Shown here piece by piece: positions 12,521 through 18,444 of a DNA stretch of 18,444 nucleotides (within the stretch, counting starts at the first letter, position 1; the number at the start of each line of letters is the position of its first letter). Source of the DNA: Caldilineae bacterium. Its GTDB lineage: Bacteria; Chloroflexota; Anaerolineae; J102. Where the stretch lies: NCBI GenBank assembly GCA_011176555.1, contig DUEF01000165.1, positions 1 to 18,444 of the forward strand, read 5' to 3'. The notes beneath the pieces are model-generated. The model searched no databases, was not told the DNA's origin, and saw only the letters and a list, made by a program, of their open reading frames with translations. Both the position numbers and the translations under genes were made by a program.

Positions 12521-13459
12521 GCACTGAATATCCAGGGGATTTCTCCTCCCGTTGGTCGTCGAAATGACGGGGGGCGGGTTGTTGTCCTGGCGATTGTTTT
12601 CGGATTGCTTTTACTGGCGCTCTCCGCCTGCGCGCCCCTGGAAAACACGCCGCCGGTCGTCAAGATCGGCCTGATCGCCCCCTTCGAAGGCCCCTCGCGG
12701 CCGCTGGGCTACAGCGCCCTGAACGGCGTGCGTTTGCGCCTGCAACAATGGAACGACGCCGGAAACTCGCCGCGCGTAGAACTTGTCGCCCTGAACGACA
12801 ACGGTGATCCCGACCTGGCGGCGGTACTCCCCGAGCAGCTTGCTGTGGACCCTGACCTCCTGCTTGTACTCGGCCCGCCGCAGGGCCACACCGCGCTGGC
12901 CGCGCTGCCGGCCCTGACGAAAAACGAACTGCCCACGCTCAGCCTCGCCCCCCTGCCTGACGATTCATCGCCCTGGGTGCAGCCCTACGCCGGCGTCGAT
13001 GCCGACATGCAAGCGGCGTTGGCTCGTTACGCGCCAGAAGCCCCCGTCGCGCGTGAGCTGCCGCTGGCCGGGCCCAGCATCTGGGTGGGAGATGCACAAA
13101 CACTGGCCGGGCTGGTGCAGGCTACGCCTGAAATGGCGCCCGCGGCCGGCGTCGTCGCGGCCGAACCGGCATTCGCCGCCTGGGCCGCTGAAGCCGCCGA
13201 TGGCATGGTGTGGGCGTTGGCGGTTCCCGACGACCTGCCTCCTGATTTCGCGGCGTCGTACCAGGCGCTGGCGGGCTCGCCTCCCCAGCCGTTGGCCGCG
13301 CTGGCGTACGCCGCCACCGACCGCGCCCTGCAACTCATCGCCACGCAGCAAGAGCGTTCCGGCCTGGCCTCCGACCTGAACGCCATCCCCGCACCGCCCA
13401 TCCAGGTCTTTCAACGACAGGGCGGCGATTGCTGCCTGCTTCTCTCCCCGGATTTCTGA
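12512..13459 (+). CDS. Lipoprotein related to type 1 periplasmic binding proteins (short form)
   Basis: Predicted exported lipoprotein, 315 aa with the chosen start. The signal peptide has a hydrophobic core (VVVLAIVFGLLLLALSAC) with lipobox LSAC and lipidated Cys40. The mature part starts like LivK-type binding proteins: VVKIGLIAPFEGPSRPLGYSALNGVRLRL, then LVLGPPQGHTALAALPAL and LPTLSLAP. A late segment (GMVWALAVPDDLPPDFAASYQAL) matches the end of the fold. At about 275 mature residues it is shorter than usual (~350); the region after the first lobe seems reduced. The frame is open back to 12359, but everything before about 12575 is element sequence. The only in-frame ATG close to the signal peptide is at 12512, inside copy D, and no in-frame GTG lies closer. 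It overlaps the glycosyltransferase by one base. No permease or ATPase genes are nearby, so its role may be ligand sensing. The ligand is unknown. Confidence 0.75.
   Translation: MTYALNIQGISPPVGRRNDGGRVVVLAIVFGLLLLALSACAPLENTPPVVKIGLIAPFEGPSRPLGYSALNGVRLRLQQWNDAGNSPRVELVALNDNGDPDLAAVLPEQLAVDPDLLLVLGPPQGHTALAALPALTKNELPTLSLAPLPDDSSPWVQPYAGVDADMQAALARYAPEAPVARELPLAGPSIWVGDAQTLAGLVQATPEMAPAAGVVAAEPAFAAWAAEAADGMVWALAVPDDLPPDFAASYQALAGSPPQPLAALAYAATDRALQLIATQQERSGLASDLNAIPAPPIQVFQRQGGDCCLLLSPDF
12521..12570 (+). repeat. Interspersed element, copy E (shortened unit)
   Basis: Restarts as GCACTGAATATCCAGGGGAT like copy D. It then lacks about 30 bases of the core and resumes at CTCCCGTTGGTCGTCGAAATGACGG. 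It lies inside the reading frame of the lipoprotein gene and encodes part of its N-terminal n-region. Confidence 0.7.
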
Positions 13460-14664
13460 TGTCTCCCGACCTACGCGTACTCATGCTTTCAAGCGAATAC
13501 ATGTTGCAGCGCGTTGGCGGCTTGGGCGTTCATGTCAGCGGTCTGGCCCCGCGCCTGGCCAATCACATCCAGTTGGATCTGGTCGTGCCGCGCTACGATA
13601 GTCACGGCGCGCCTACCGAACAGTTGGGCGACTATGGCTACGTGCACCGCGTAGATGCCGCCAAGCCCAATCCCGGCGCTGATTTCGATCTGCAAGTATG
13701 GCGCATGAACGACCGACTCAACAGCTTTGTCACCCGGCGTATCGAAGAAGGCGCTCAATATGATGTCGTCCATGCACATGATTGGCTGACCGGATATATC
13801 GCCAACGATTTGCACCGGCGGTATAGCATTCCTTTGGTCGCCACCCTCCACGCCACCGAGAGCGGCCGTATGGGCGGAAGGGTGCGCGCTAGCCACCTGA
13901 GCGAACGCATCCACATCGCAGAACAGCACCTTGCCTGGGAAGCGGACCAAATCATCGCCTGCAGCGAATTCATGCGCGTCGAGATCGAAAGCGCCTTGCG
14001 AGCGTCGAGGGATAAGATCGTTGTGATCCCCAATGGGGTGGAAATTGACGAATCTATCATTTTCCGTCAGCATCAACAGGCGCTTGGGGAATTCAGGCGC
14101 AGGTGGCAGCCGGAAGAAGGCCCGCTCATTTTTTTCGTTGGACGGCTTGTTTGGGAAAAGGGGCCCGACCTTCTGGTCAGAGCGATGGCCGATGTGTTGA
14201 AGGTCTTTCCCTCGGCGCGGGCTGTCATTGCCGGTCACGGCCCCTACCGAGATCATCTGTTACGGCAGATTGACGCCATGCAATTGCAGGAGCGTGTACA
14301 ATTGGCCGGTTTCGTTTCAGATCAGGAGCGGAATGACCTGTATGCTGTGGCCGATCTGGCGGTTTTTCCCAGCCGTTATGAACCCTTTGGCATCGTAGCG
14401 CTGGAGGCGATGGCGACCGGCATTCCGGTGGTGATCTCCGCCGTAGGCGGACTGCAGGATGTCGTCGTAGATGGCGTCACGGGGTTATGCGTAGCGCCTG
14501 GCAATGTTGAGGCGTTGGCGCAAGCGATTATAAAAACACTCGCTGAGCCACAAAAAGCTGCTGAACGCTCACAAATAGCGCAAAAGACCGTAAAGGATGA
14601 ATATAATTGGGATCACATCGCATTTCGCACAGTCGATGTATATAAACAACTTGTGCGTGCATAA
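13459..14664 (+). CDS. Glycosyltransferase, GT4/GT5 (glycogen-synthase-like) superfamily
   Basis: Cytoplasmic GT-B-fold glycosyltransferase of 401 aa. The N-terminal domain resembles starch/glycogen synthases (LMLSSEYMLQRVGGLGVHVSGLAPRL, VVHAHDWLTGYIA); the C-terminal domain is GT4-like with FVGRLVWEKGPDLL, AGHGPYRDHLL and the EX7E motif EPFGIVALE followed by AMATGIPVVISAVGGLQDVV. A nucleotide-sugar donor is expected; the acceptor is unknown. The start is ATG 13459, giving the overlap TGATG with the lipoprotein stop and implying translational coupling; an in-frame ATG at 13429 would place ten extra residues inside the upstream gene. The last ~150 bases become AT-richer than the rest. True glycogen synthases are longer (~480 aa), so a role in capsule, trehalose-like or other glycoconjugate synthesis is equally possible. 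Confidence 0.87.
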   Translation: MSPDLRVLMLSSEYMLQRVGGLGVHVSGLAPRLANHIQLDLVVPRYDSHGAPTEQLGDYGYVHRVDAAKPNPGADFDLQVWRMNDRLNSFVTRRIEEGAQYDVVHAHDWLTGYIANDLHRRYSIPLVATLHATESGRMGGRVRASHLSERIHIAEQHLAWEADQIIACSEFMRVEIESALRASRDKIVVIPNGVEIDESIIFRQHQQALGEFRRRWQPEEGPLIFFVGRLVWEKGPDLLVRAMADVLKVFPSARAVIAGHGPYRDHLLRQIDAMQLQERVQLAGFVSDQERNDLYAVADLAVFPSRYEPFGIVALEAMATGIPVVISAVGGLQDVVVDGVTGLCVAPGNVEALAQAIIKTLAEPQKAAERSQIAQKTVKDEYNWDHIAFRTVDVYKQLVRA

Positions 14665-14878
14665 AACGTTGGCGCTTTCGGCATTCGCGTTCAGATGTGG
14701 GGCTCGTCCGGACTGATTTCTTGATGCCGTTCGCGCCGCCCGTACGAGGGGATCAGTCTCGAAAGAACCTCCGTGTTCGAAATTTACTAACAAAGAGGTG
14801 ATTGGCGTAACTCAATCGTAAAATTCACGTCTTCAATAGTGTAGGCGGCGCGGGAATACGTCACCTATCTCACGTTTC
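14665..14878. other. Intergenic stretch without recognised gene
   Basis: Left part of a 412-bp gap. Short ORFs on either strand have no recognisable content. One 7-bp inverted repeat, GACTGAT (14711-14717) with ATCAGTC (14752-14758), has a 34-base loop and no T-run, so it is not a convincing terminator. The remainder shows nothing I can name. The right part of the gap (14879-15076) holds the operator candidate, promoter and leader described separately. Confidence 0.5.
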
Positions 14879-14903
14879 TAAACGCGCGACCCAAACGCGT
14901 TTA
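14879..14903. promoter_or_regulatory. Candidate operator: 8-bp inverted repeat upstream of the promoter
   Basis: TAAACGCG (14879-14886) and CGCGTTTA (14896-14903) are perfectly complementary around a nine-base spacer. The site lies about 41 bases upstream of the -35 box of the LysM-protein promoter, a usual location for an activator or a distal repressor site. The binding protein is unknown. Confidence 0.4.
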
Positions 14904-14944
14904 TATGGCGCGAATTATAGATTTAGTTGAATTTCGGAACGATC

Positions 14945-14973
14945 TTGACATTCGCGTCTAGATATGCTACAAT
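14945..14973 (+). promoter_or_regulatory. Strong sigma70-type promoter with extended -10
   Basis: Perfect -35 TTGACA (14945-14950), 17-base spacer, -10 TACAAT (14968-14973) and the extended -10 TG at 14965-14966. The 40 bases upstream are AT-rich. Transcription should start near 14980, giving a leader of roughly 97 bases before the GTG at 15077. An imperfect direct repeat (CGTTACG..AATT at 14979-14991 and 15010-15022) lies at the start of the transcript, and a pyrimidine-rich stretch (about 15029-15064) precedes the ribosome binding site. Confidence 0.85.
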
Positions 14974-15076
14974 TTAGCCGTTACGCGAATTCCCCTCGCT
15001 GCTAGCGCGCGTTACGGAAATTGCGGGCATTATCTTTTATCTTTATTCTCAGTTCTTATCTCTTAGGAGGGACGTC

Positions 15077-17002
15077 GTGAAAATCAATCGGCGCACTGTA
15101 TTTTTGGCGCTCACAGTCGCTCTGGCTGTCATGTTGTCCGTTTCGGTCATTACGACACTTGCCGGCAGCAACTCAACGGGCGAACTGTTGGTCAATGGCG
15201 ACTTCGAGCATGGTTTCACCGCCCAAAACGGCTGCGGCATGGTTGGCAATAGCTGGGGCTGTTTCCAAAATGGCGGTAAAGCTGGTTATGGCTTCTACGA
15301 CGATGCTTGGACGCGCGTCGTGGCTGGTGGGAGTCATGCCCAACTGATCGAGATCAATTCCAAAAAAGACACCGTAGAGCAGAACCGCACCGCCGGTATT
15401 TACCAGGTGGTGAATGTCGTGCCTGGAACGACCTACGATCTCTCTTTCCAGGCCATGATCCGTGCCAATGACCTGGATTCTGGCGGAGACCCCTGGCGTT
15501 ATGTGATGAAGGTGGGCTTCACACACAACGGCAGCACCAATTGGCAGGATGCAAGCTGGCAAGAGGTGGACGCTGGCCCCATCCAAGATCGGCTGAACCC
15601 CTCTGGTTATCATCCAGTCAATCTGAAGGTAAAGGCCGAAGGTCAGCAGCTGACCATTTTCATTGCGGGCGTGATGAAGTGGGGCGACTGGAACCGAGAA
15701 GTCGACTTCGATATCGATGAGGTTTCGCTCAAAGGCGCAGTTCCCAAGCCTGAACAGCCGTCCGAACCTCCGCCCGAGCAACCTATTGAGCCTGCGCCCG
15801 AACAGCCCATTGAACCCCCGACTGAAACCGAACTTGTCTGCGATGGTCCCAACTTGCTCTGGAATGGCAATTTCGAGGATGGTTTTGAAGTCAATGGCGT
15901 TGGTTACTACTGGTGGCCCTATAACAACAATGGCGCAGCCAATTACGGCTATTACGATGATATGTGGCCGCCGGTCGTTGCCGAGGGCAAACATGCACAA
16001 CTACTTGAGATCAATTCCCGCGGCTGGATGCCCACCGATGCGCAACGTTGGATCGGTATCACACAGGATGCATTCGTTGAGCCTGGAGCCACCTATCAAC
16101 TCAGCTTCAAAGCGATGATCCGCGAAGCGGTAGACCACAGCGATGAAGATCCCCATCGCTACGAGGTCTACTGGGGTTACAAAGCGCATCCAGCTGTTGC
16201 TCACCCCATCGAACCCACCCTGACATCTATAGGAGATCTGGATAAACTCTACGGCGTGCCGGTATCCGAAATCTCCTTGCGGACAGCGCCCGGCGCTTAC
16301 AGCAGTTACAGCAAGACATTCAAGGCTCCAGATGAGGTCATGTGGTTCTATCTCCTCGGCCTGAAGAAGTGGGCAACCGAGGAGCGAGAAGTCGATTTCG
16401 ATTTCGATGATGTGCAATTGCGCAAATGCCGCACTGCCCCCGTCCCTGTTGATCCGCCCAATGGTGACAATGGCGGTGACGGCGACAACGGCGCCAGCGT
16501 ATGCACCTACGTCGTTATGCGCGGGGACACCCTGTCAGGCATCGCACAGATGTACAATACCACCGTGCAGACCCTGGTGGCGATGAACAACATCCAGAAC
16601 CCCAGCCTGATCTTCGTAATGCAGCCGATTCAAGTGCCCTGTGGCGGCGATCCACCTTCTTCGCTCGAATCTTATACCGAGGCGCCTGTGGATAACGGTG
16701 CTGGTTACGCCAGCGTCGAACCGGCGGAATCGACAAAGCAGGCCAGTTCCGATCAGGATGTCGAGCCCGCCAGCGCCACGCGTGAGGATGAGGAAGCGGA
16801 AGCCACTCGAGGTGACGATATAGACGATGCATCACAATCGGCCAACGCTGCACAATTACACGTGGTGAAGCGAGGCGAGTACCTGGGTCAGATCGCTCAG
16901 CGTTACGGCACCACCGTGAAGGTGCTGAAGAAGCTGAACAACATCCAGAACCCCAGTTTCATCCTCGTCGGCCAGACGATTCAAATCCCGACCAGCCAGT
17001 AA
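15077..17002 (+). CDS. Secreted protein with two tandem carbohydrate-binding-like domains and two LysM domains
   Basis: A 641-residue exported protein. The signal peptide is clear (KINRRTVFLALTVALAVML, cleavage probably near residue 30). Two homologous domains of about 185 residues follow (about 36-218 and 259-448). Both begin N-G-[DN]-F-E-[DH]-G-F, share AxYGxYDDxWxxVVAxGxHAQLxEINS in the middle and end REVDFDxDxVxL. The layout resembles CBM4/9-like galactose-binding jellyrolls. They are joined by a Pro/Glu linker. LysM1 (476-522, flanked by Cys476 and Cys522) and LysM2 (594-638) are separated by an acidic Ser/Ala-rich linker; LysM binds peptidoglycan or chitin-type glycans. Expression signals are strong: consensus promoter, AGGAGGG at 15065-15071 before the GTG start, and an intrinsic terminator right behind. 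No catalytic residues are recognised. It is probably an abundant wall- or sheath-associated glycan-binding protein; ligand unknown. Confidence 0.82.
   Translation: MKINRRTVFLALTVALAVMLSVSVITTLAGSNSTGELLVNGDFEHGFTAQNGCGMVGNSWGCFQNGGKAGYGFYDDAWTRVVAGGSHAQLIEINSKKDTVEQNRTAGIYQVVNVVPGTTYDLSFQAMIRANDLDSGGDPWRYVMKVGFTHNGSTNWQDASWQEVDAGPIQDRLNPSGYHPVNLKVKAEGQQLTIFIAGVMKWGDWNREVDFDIDEVSLKGAVPKPEQPSEPPPEQPIEPAPEQPIEPPTETELVCDGPNLLWNGNFEDGFEVNGVGYYWWPYNNNGAANYGYYDDMWPPVVAEGKHAQLLEINSRGWMPTDAQRWIGITQDAFVEPGATYQLSFKAMIREAVDHSDEDPHRYEVYWGYKAHPAVAHPIEPTLTSIGDLDKLYGVPVSEISLRTAPGAYSSYSKTFKAPDEVMWFYLLGLKKWATEEREVDFDFDDVQLRKCRTAPVPVDPPNGDNGGDGDNGASVCTYVVMRGDTLSGIAQMYNTTVQTLVAMNNIQNPSLIFVMQPIQVPCGGDPPSSLESYTEAPVDNGAGYASVEPAESTKQASSDQDVEPASATREDEEAEATRGDDIDDASQSANAAQLHVVKRGEYLGQIAQRYGTTVKVLKKLNNIQNPSFILVGQTIQIPTSQ
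15749..15820 (+). repeat. Three 24-bp units coding for a Pro/Glu linker
   Basis: Three in-frame units encode PEQPSEPP, PEQPIEPA and PEQPIEPP (residues 225-248), forming the hinge between the two carbohydrate-binding-like domains. DNA similarity between units points to in-frame slippage or duplication, so linker length may vary between strains. Confidence 0.85.
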
Positions 17003-17031
17003 CTACCGGCACCACGCAATCTCTCAAGCAA

Positions 17032-17067
17032 AGGCCCTTGGCGCATCCCGCCGGGGGCCTGTTTTTT
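17032..17067 (+). terminator. Intrinsic terminator of the LysM-protein gene
   Basis: A 12-bp stem (17032-17043 with 17049-17060, including two T-G wobble pairs) closes a five-base loop CATCC and is followed by G and six T (17062-17067). It lies 29 bases after the stop codon at 17002 and is the clearest rho-independent terminator in the window. Confidence 0.9.
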
Positions 17068-17160
17068 CCGAGAACCTGTCAGATCTACTTCCCGCCTCGA
17101 TTTTGGAACCAACCACAGAAAAACTAGAACCAGGTTTTTTCTTCTGGAGACACGATCATC

Positions 17161-17745
17161 ATGTTCAAGACAATCTGTGTTTTTTGCGGCTCGAATCCCG
17201 GCGTCAACGGCTCTTACGTAGAAGCTGCGCGCCATCTGGGGCGACTCCTGGCCAGGGAGGATATCAGCTTGGTTTTTGGCGGCGGCATGACCGGCCTCAT
17301 GGGCGCTTTAGCCGATGCCGTGTTGACGGGAGGAGGACGGGCCATTGGCGTCATCCCGGACTCGATGAATGTGCCGCGCGTGGTGCACGAAGGCGTCAGC
17401 GAACTCGTGGTCGTCGACACGATGCACACCCGCAAAGCCACCATGGCCCAACTCTCCGACGCGTTCATCGCCCTGCCCGGCGGCCTGGGCACGTTCGAAG
17501 AACTGTTCGAGACCCTCACCTGGAGCCAACTCGGTTATCAGCCCAAGCCCATCGGCATCCTCAATGTCGATGACTATTACGACCCCCTCGTTCAACTCAT
17601 CGACCACGCGGTCGCGCACGGCTTCGTCACCCCCAAACACCGCGGCATTTTCACGGTGGACGAAGACCCCACCGCTCTGCTCAGCAAGTTGCAACAATTC
17701 AAACATCCCAGCAGTTCGCTCTGGGACAAGATCACCATGACATAA
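17161..17745 (+). CDS. LOG-family protein (cytokinin riboside 5'-monophosphate phosphoribohydrolase type, TIGR00730)
   Basis: A 194-residue Rossmann-like protein of the LOG ('lonely guy') family, which hydrolyses nucleoside 5'-monophosphates to base plus ribose 5-phosphate. Visible signatures: CVFCGSNPG at the N-terminus, LVFGGGMTGLMGALADAV, MHTRKATM (the arginine/lysine substrate site) and PGGLGTFEE (residues 106-114, the PGGxGTxxE motif with the catalytic glutamate). Length is typical. A GGAG at 17146-17149 lies 11 bases upstream of the ATG, rather far. The gene follows the terminator at 17032-17067, so it needs its own promoter; a weak candidate is TTGGAA (17103-17108) and TAGAAC (17125-17130), 16 bases apart. 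In bacteria outside plant-associated groups the physiological substrate is often unclear. Confidence 0.92.
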   Translation: MFKTICVFCGSNPGVNGSYVEAARHLGRLLAREDISLVFGGGMTGLMGALADAVLTGGGRAIGVIPDSMNVPRVVHEGVSELVVVDTMHTRKATMAQLSDAFIALPGGLGTFEELFETLTWSQLGYQPKPIGILNVDDYYDPLVQLIDHAVAHGFVTPKHRGIFTVDEDPTALLSKLQQFKHPSSSLWDKITMT

Positions 17746-17749
17746 CATC

Positions 17750-18444
17750 ATGAATCCGCTCCTCTACCTCGCTGTCATCGTCGCCGGCTTTTTGGCCGGA
17801 TTCATCAACACCCTGGCCGGTAGCGGCTCTGCCATCACCCTGCCCCTGCTGGTGTTTTTGGGCCTACCCGCCACCGTGGCGAACGGCACCAATCGCATCG
17901 GCGTCCTCTTTCAGACGTCGATGTCCACCACCACCTACCATCGCGCCGGCGTGATGCCCTGGAAAGACGCCAACTCCCTGCTCATTCCCACCATCATCGG
18001 CGGCATCGCGGGGGCGTTGATCGCCATCGACCTCAACGAGCAACAGATGCGCCTGGCGATTGGCGCGATGTTGGTGCTCACCTTTTTCCTGATGCTGCTC
18101 AAACCAAAACGCTGGCTCACAGGCAAGCCTGAGGGAGCGAAAAAACCGGGATGGAAAGAGTGGATCATCTTCTTCTTCGTCGGCATGTACGGCGGCTTCA
18201 TCCAGGCGGGTGTGGGTATTTTCTTGCTGGTGGCCTTGGTGCTGGGCGTAGGCTACAAACTGATGCAGGCCAACGCCATCAAAGCCTGGCTGGTGCTGGC
18301 GCTGAACATCTTCGCCTTTGCTATTTTTGTGTGGAACGGCCAGGTCGATTGGGTGCTGGGTTTCGTCCTGGCCATCGGCAACACGGCCGGCGGTTGGGCG
18401 GGCGCGCGCATGGCGACCCTGGAATGGGCGCAAATATGGGTGTA
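17750..18444 (+). CDS. TauE/SafE (TSUP) family membrane transporter, 3' end outside window
   Basis: The reading frame starts at ATG 17750, four bases after the LOG stop, and stays open to the right edge (231 codons). The product is a polytopic membrane protein of the TauE/SafE sulfite-exporter-like family. It begins MNPLLYLAVIVAGFLAGFIN with the family motif NTLAGSGSAITLPLLVFLGLP, followed by ANGTNRIGV. The second half-repeat starts at about residue 140 (IIFFFVGMYGGFIQAGVGIFLL), giving the internal two-fold duplication expected of TSUP proteins. The last visible residues, GGWAGARMA, correspond to the end of the usual fold, so few codons should be missing. Close spacing suggests co-transcription with the LOG gene. 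Family members export sulfite, sulfoacetate or other organic anions; the substrate here cannot be assigned. Confidence 0.9.
   Translation, partial: MNPLLYLAVIVAGFLAGFINTLAGSGSAITLPLLVFLGLPATVANGTNRIGVLFQTSMSTTTYHRAGVMPWKDANSLLIPTIIGGIAGALIAIDLNEQQMRLAIGAMLVLTFFLMLLKPKRWLTGKPEGAKKPGWKEWIIFFFVGMYGGFIQAGVGIFLLVALVLGVGYKLMQANAIKAWLVLALNIFAFAIFVWNGQVDWVLGFVLAIGNTAGGWAGARMATLEWAQIWV

Noticed and set aside
14711..14758. Inverted repeat GACTGAT/ATCAGTC as terminator of the glycosyltransferase gene
   Set aside because: Only seven pairs with a 34-base loop and no T-run.
17117..17142. A/T-rich hairpin (AGAAAAAC with GTTTTTTCT) in the leader of the LOG gene
   Set aside because: Needs a bulge and is almost all A-T pairs; could easily arise by chance in AT-rich leader sequence.

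Overview
The window looks like a piece of a moderately GC-rich bacterial chromosome, most likely from the Chloroflexota (Anaerolineae/Caldilineae-like). This rests on gene families rather than a marker phylogeny. The clues are a membrane-anchored 'baseplate J/gp47-like' protein sitting between alaS and ruvX, a GT39-type membrane glycosyltransferase with a C-terminal beta-rich tail, and LysM proteins joined to carbohydrate-binding-like domains. No rRNA, tRNA, CRISPR array or transposase was found.

Layout from left to right. (1) The 3' end of a glutamate dehydrogenase gene (2-799). (2) An accessory segment (about 800-3992): a reverse-strand GT39 glycosyltransferase flanked by two direct copies of a 140-157 bp non-coding repeat (R1, R2), then a toxin-antitoxin pair made of a Phd/YefM-type antitoxin and a PemK/MazF-type toxin behind a near-consensus promoter. 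(3) A MiaB-like tRNA methylthiotransferase (4049-5449). (4) A housekeeping block: alaS, a small orphan MNT nucleotidyltransferase, a baseplate-J-like membrane protein, ruvX/yqgF and mltG (5702-12319). The alaS-ruvX-mltG order is also known from other phyla. (5) A lipoprotein related to type 1 periplasmic binding proteins, overlapping by one base (TGATG) a GT4/GT5-type glycosyltransferase (12512-14664). (6) A self-contained unit with a consensus extended -10 promoter, strong Shine-Dalgarno and intrinsic terminator, coding for a secreted protein with two tandem carbohydrate-binding-like domains and two LysM domains (15077-17002). (7) A LOG-family nucleotide phosphoribohydrolase and the start of a TauE/SafE-type transporter, which runs off the right edge.

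The most unusual content is non-coding. Two different heptanucleotide tandem arrays (CATTGAC-type before ruvX, CTCTGAT-type before mltG) each end on the base before the ATG. A family of interspersed elements with the core GATTAGTTCCCTCG..CACTCGGGACAGGCCTC occurs in three intergenic gaps. One copy has imperfect 17-bp terminal inverted repeats like a MITE, and another cluster seems to supply the start codon and signal-peptide n-region of the downstream lipoprotein. I see no large multi-gene defence or biosynthetic system. The candidates for undescribed biology are these repeat/start-codon arrangements, the repeat-bounded glycosyltransferase cassette, the mixed toxin-antitoxin pair and the tandem-domain LysM protein.
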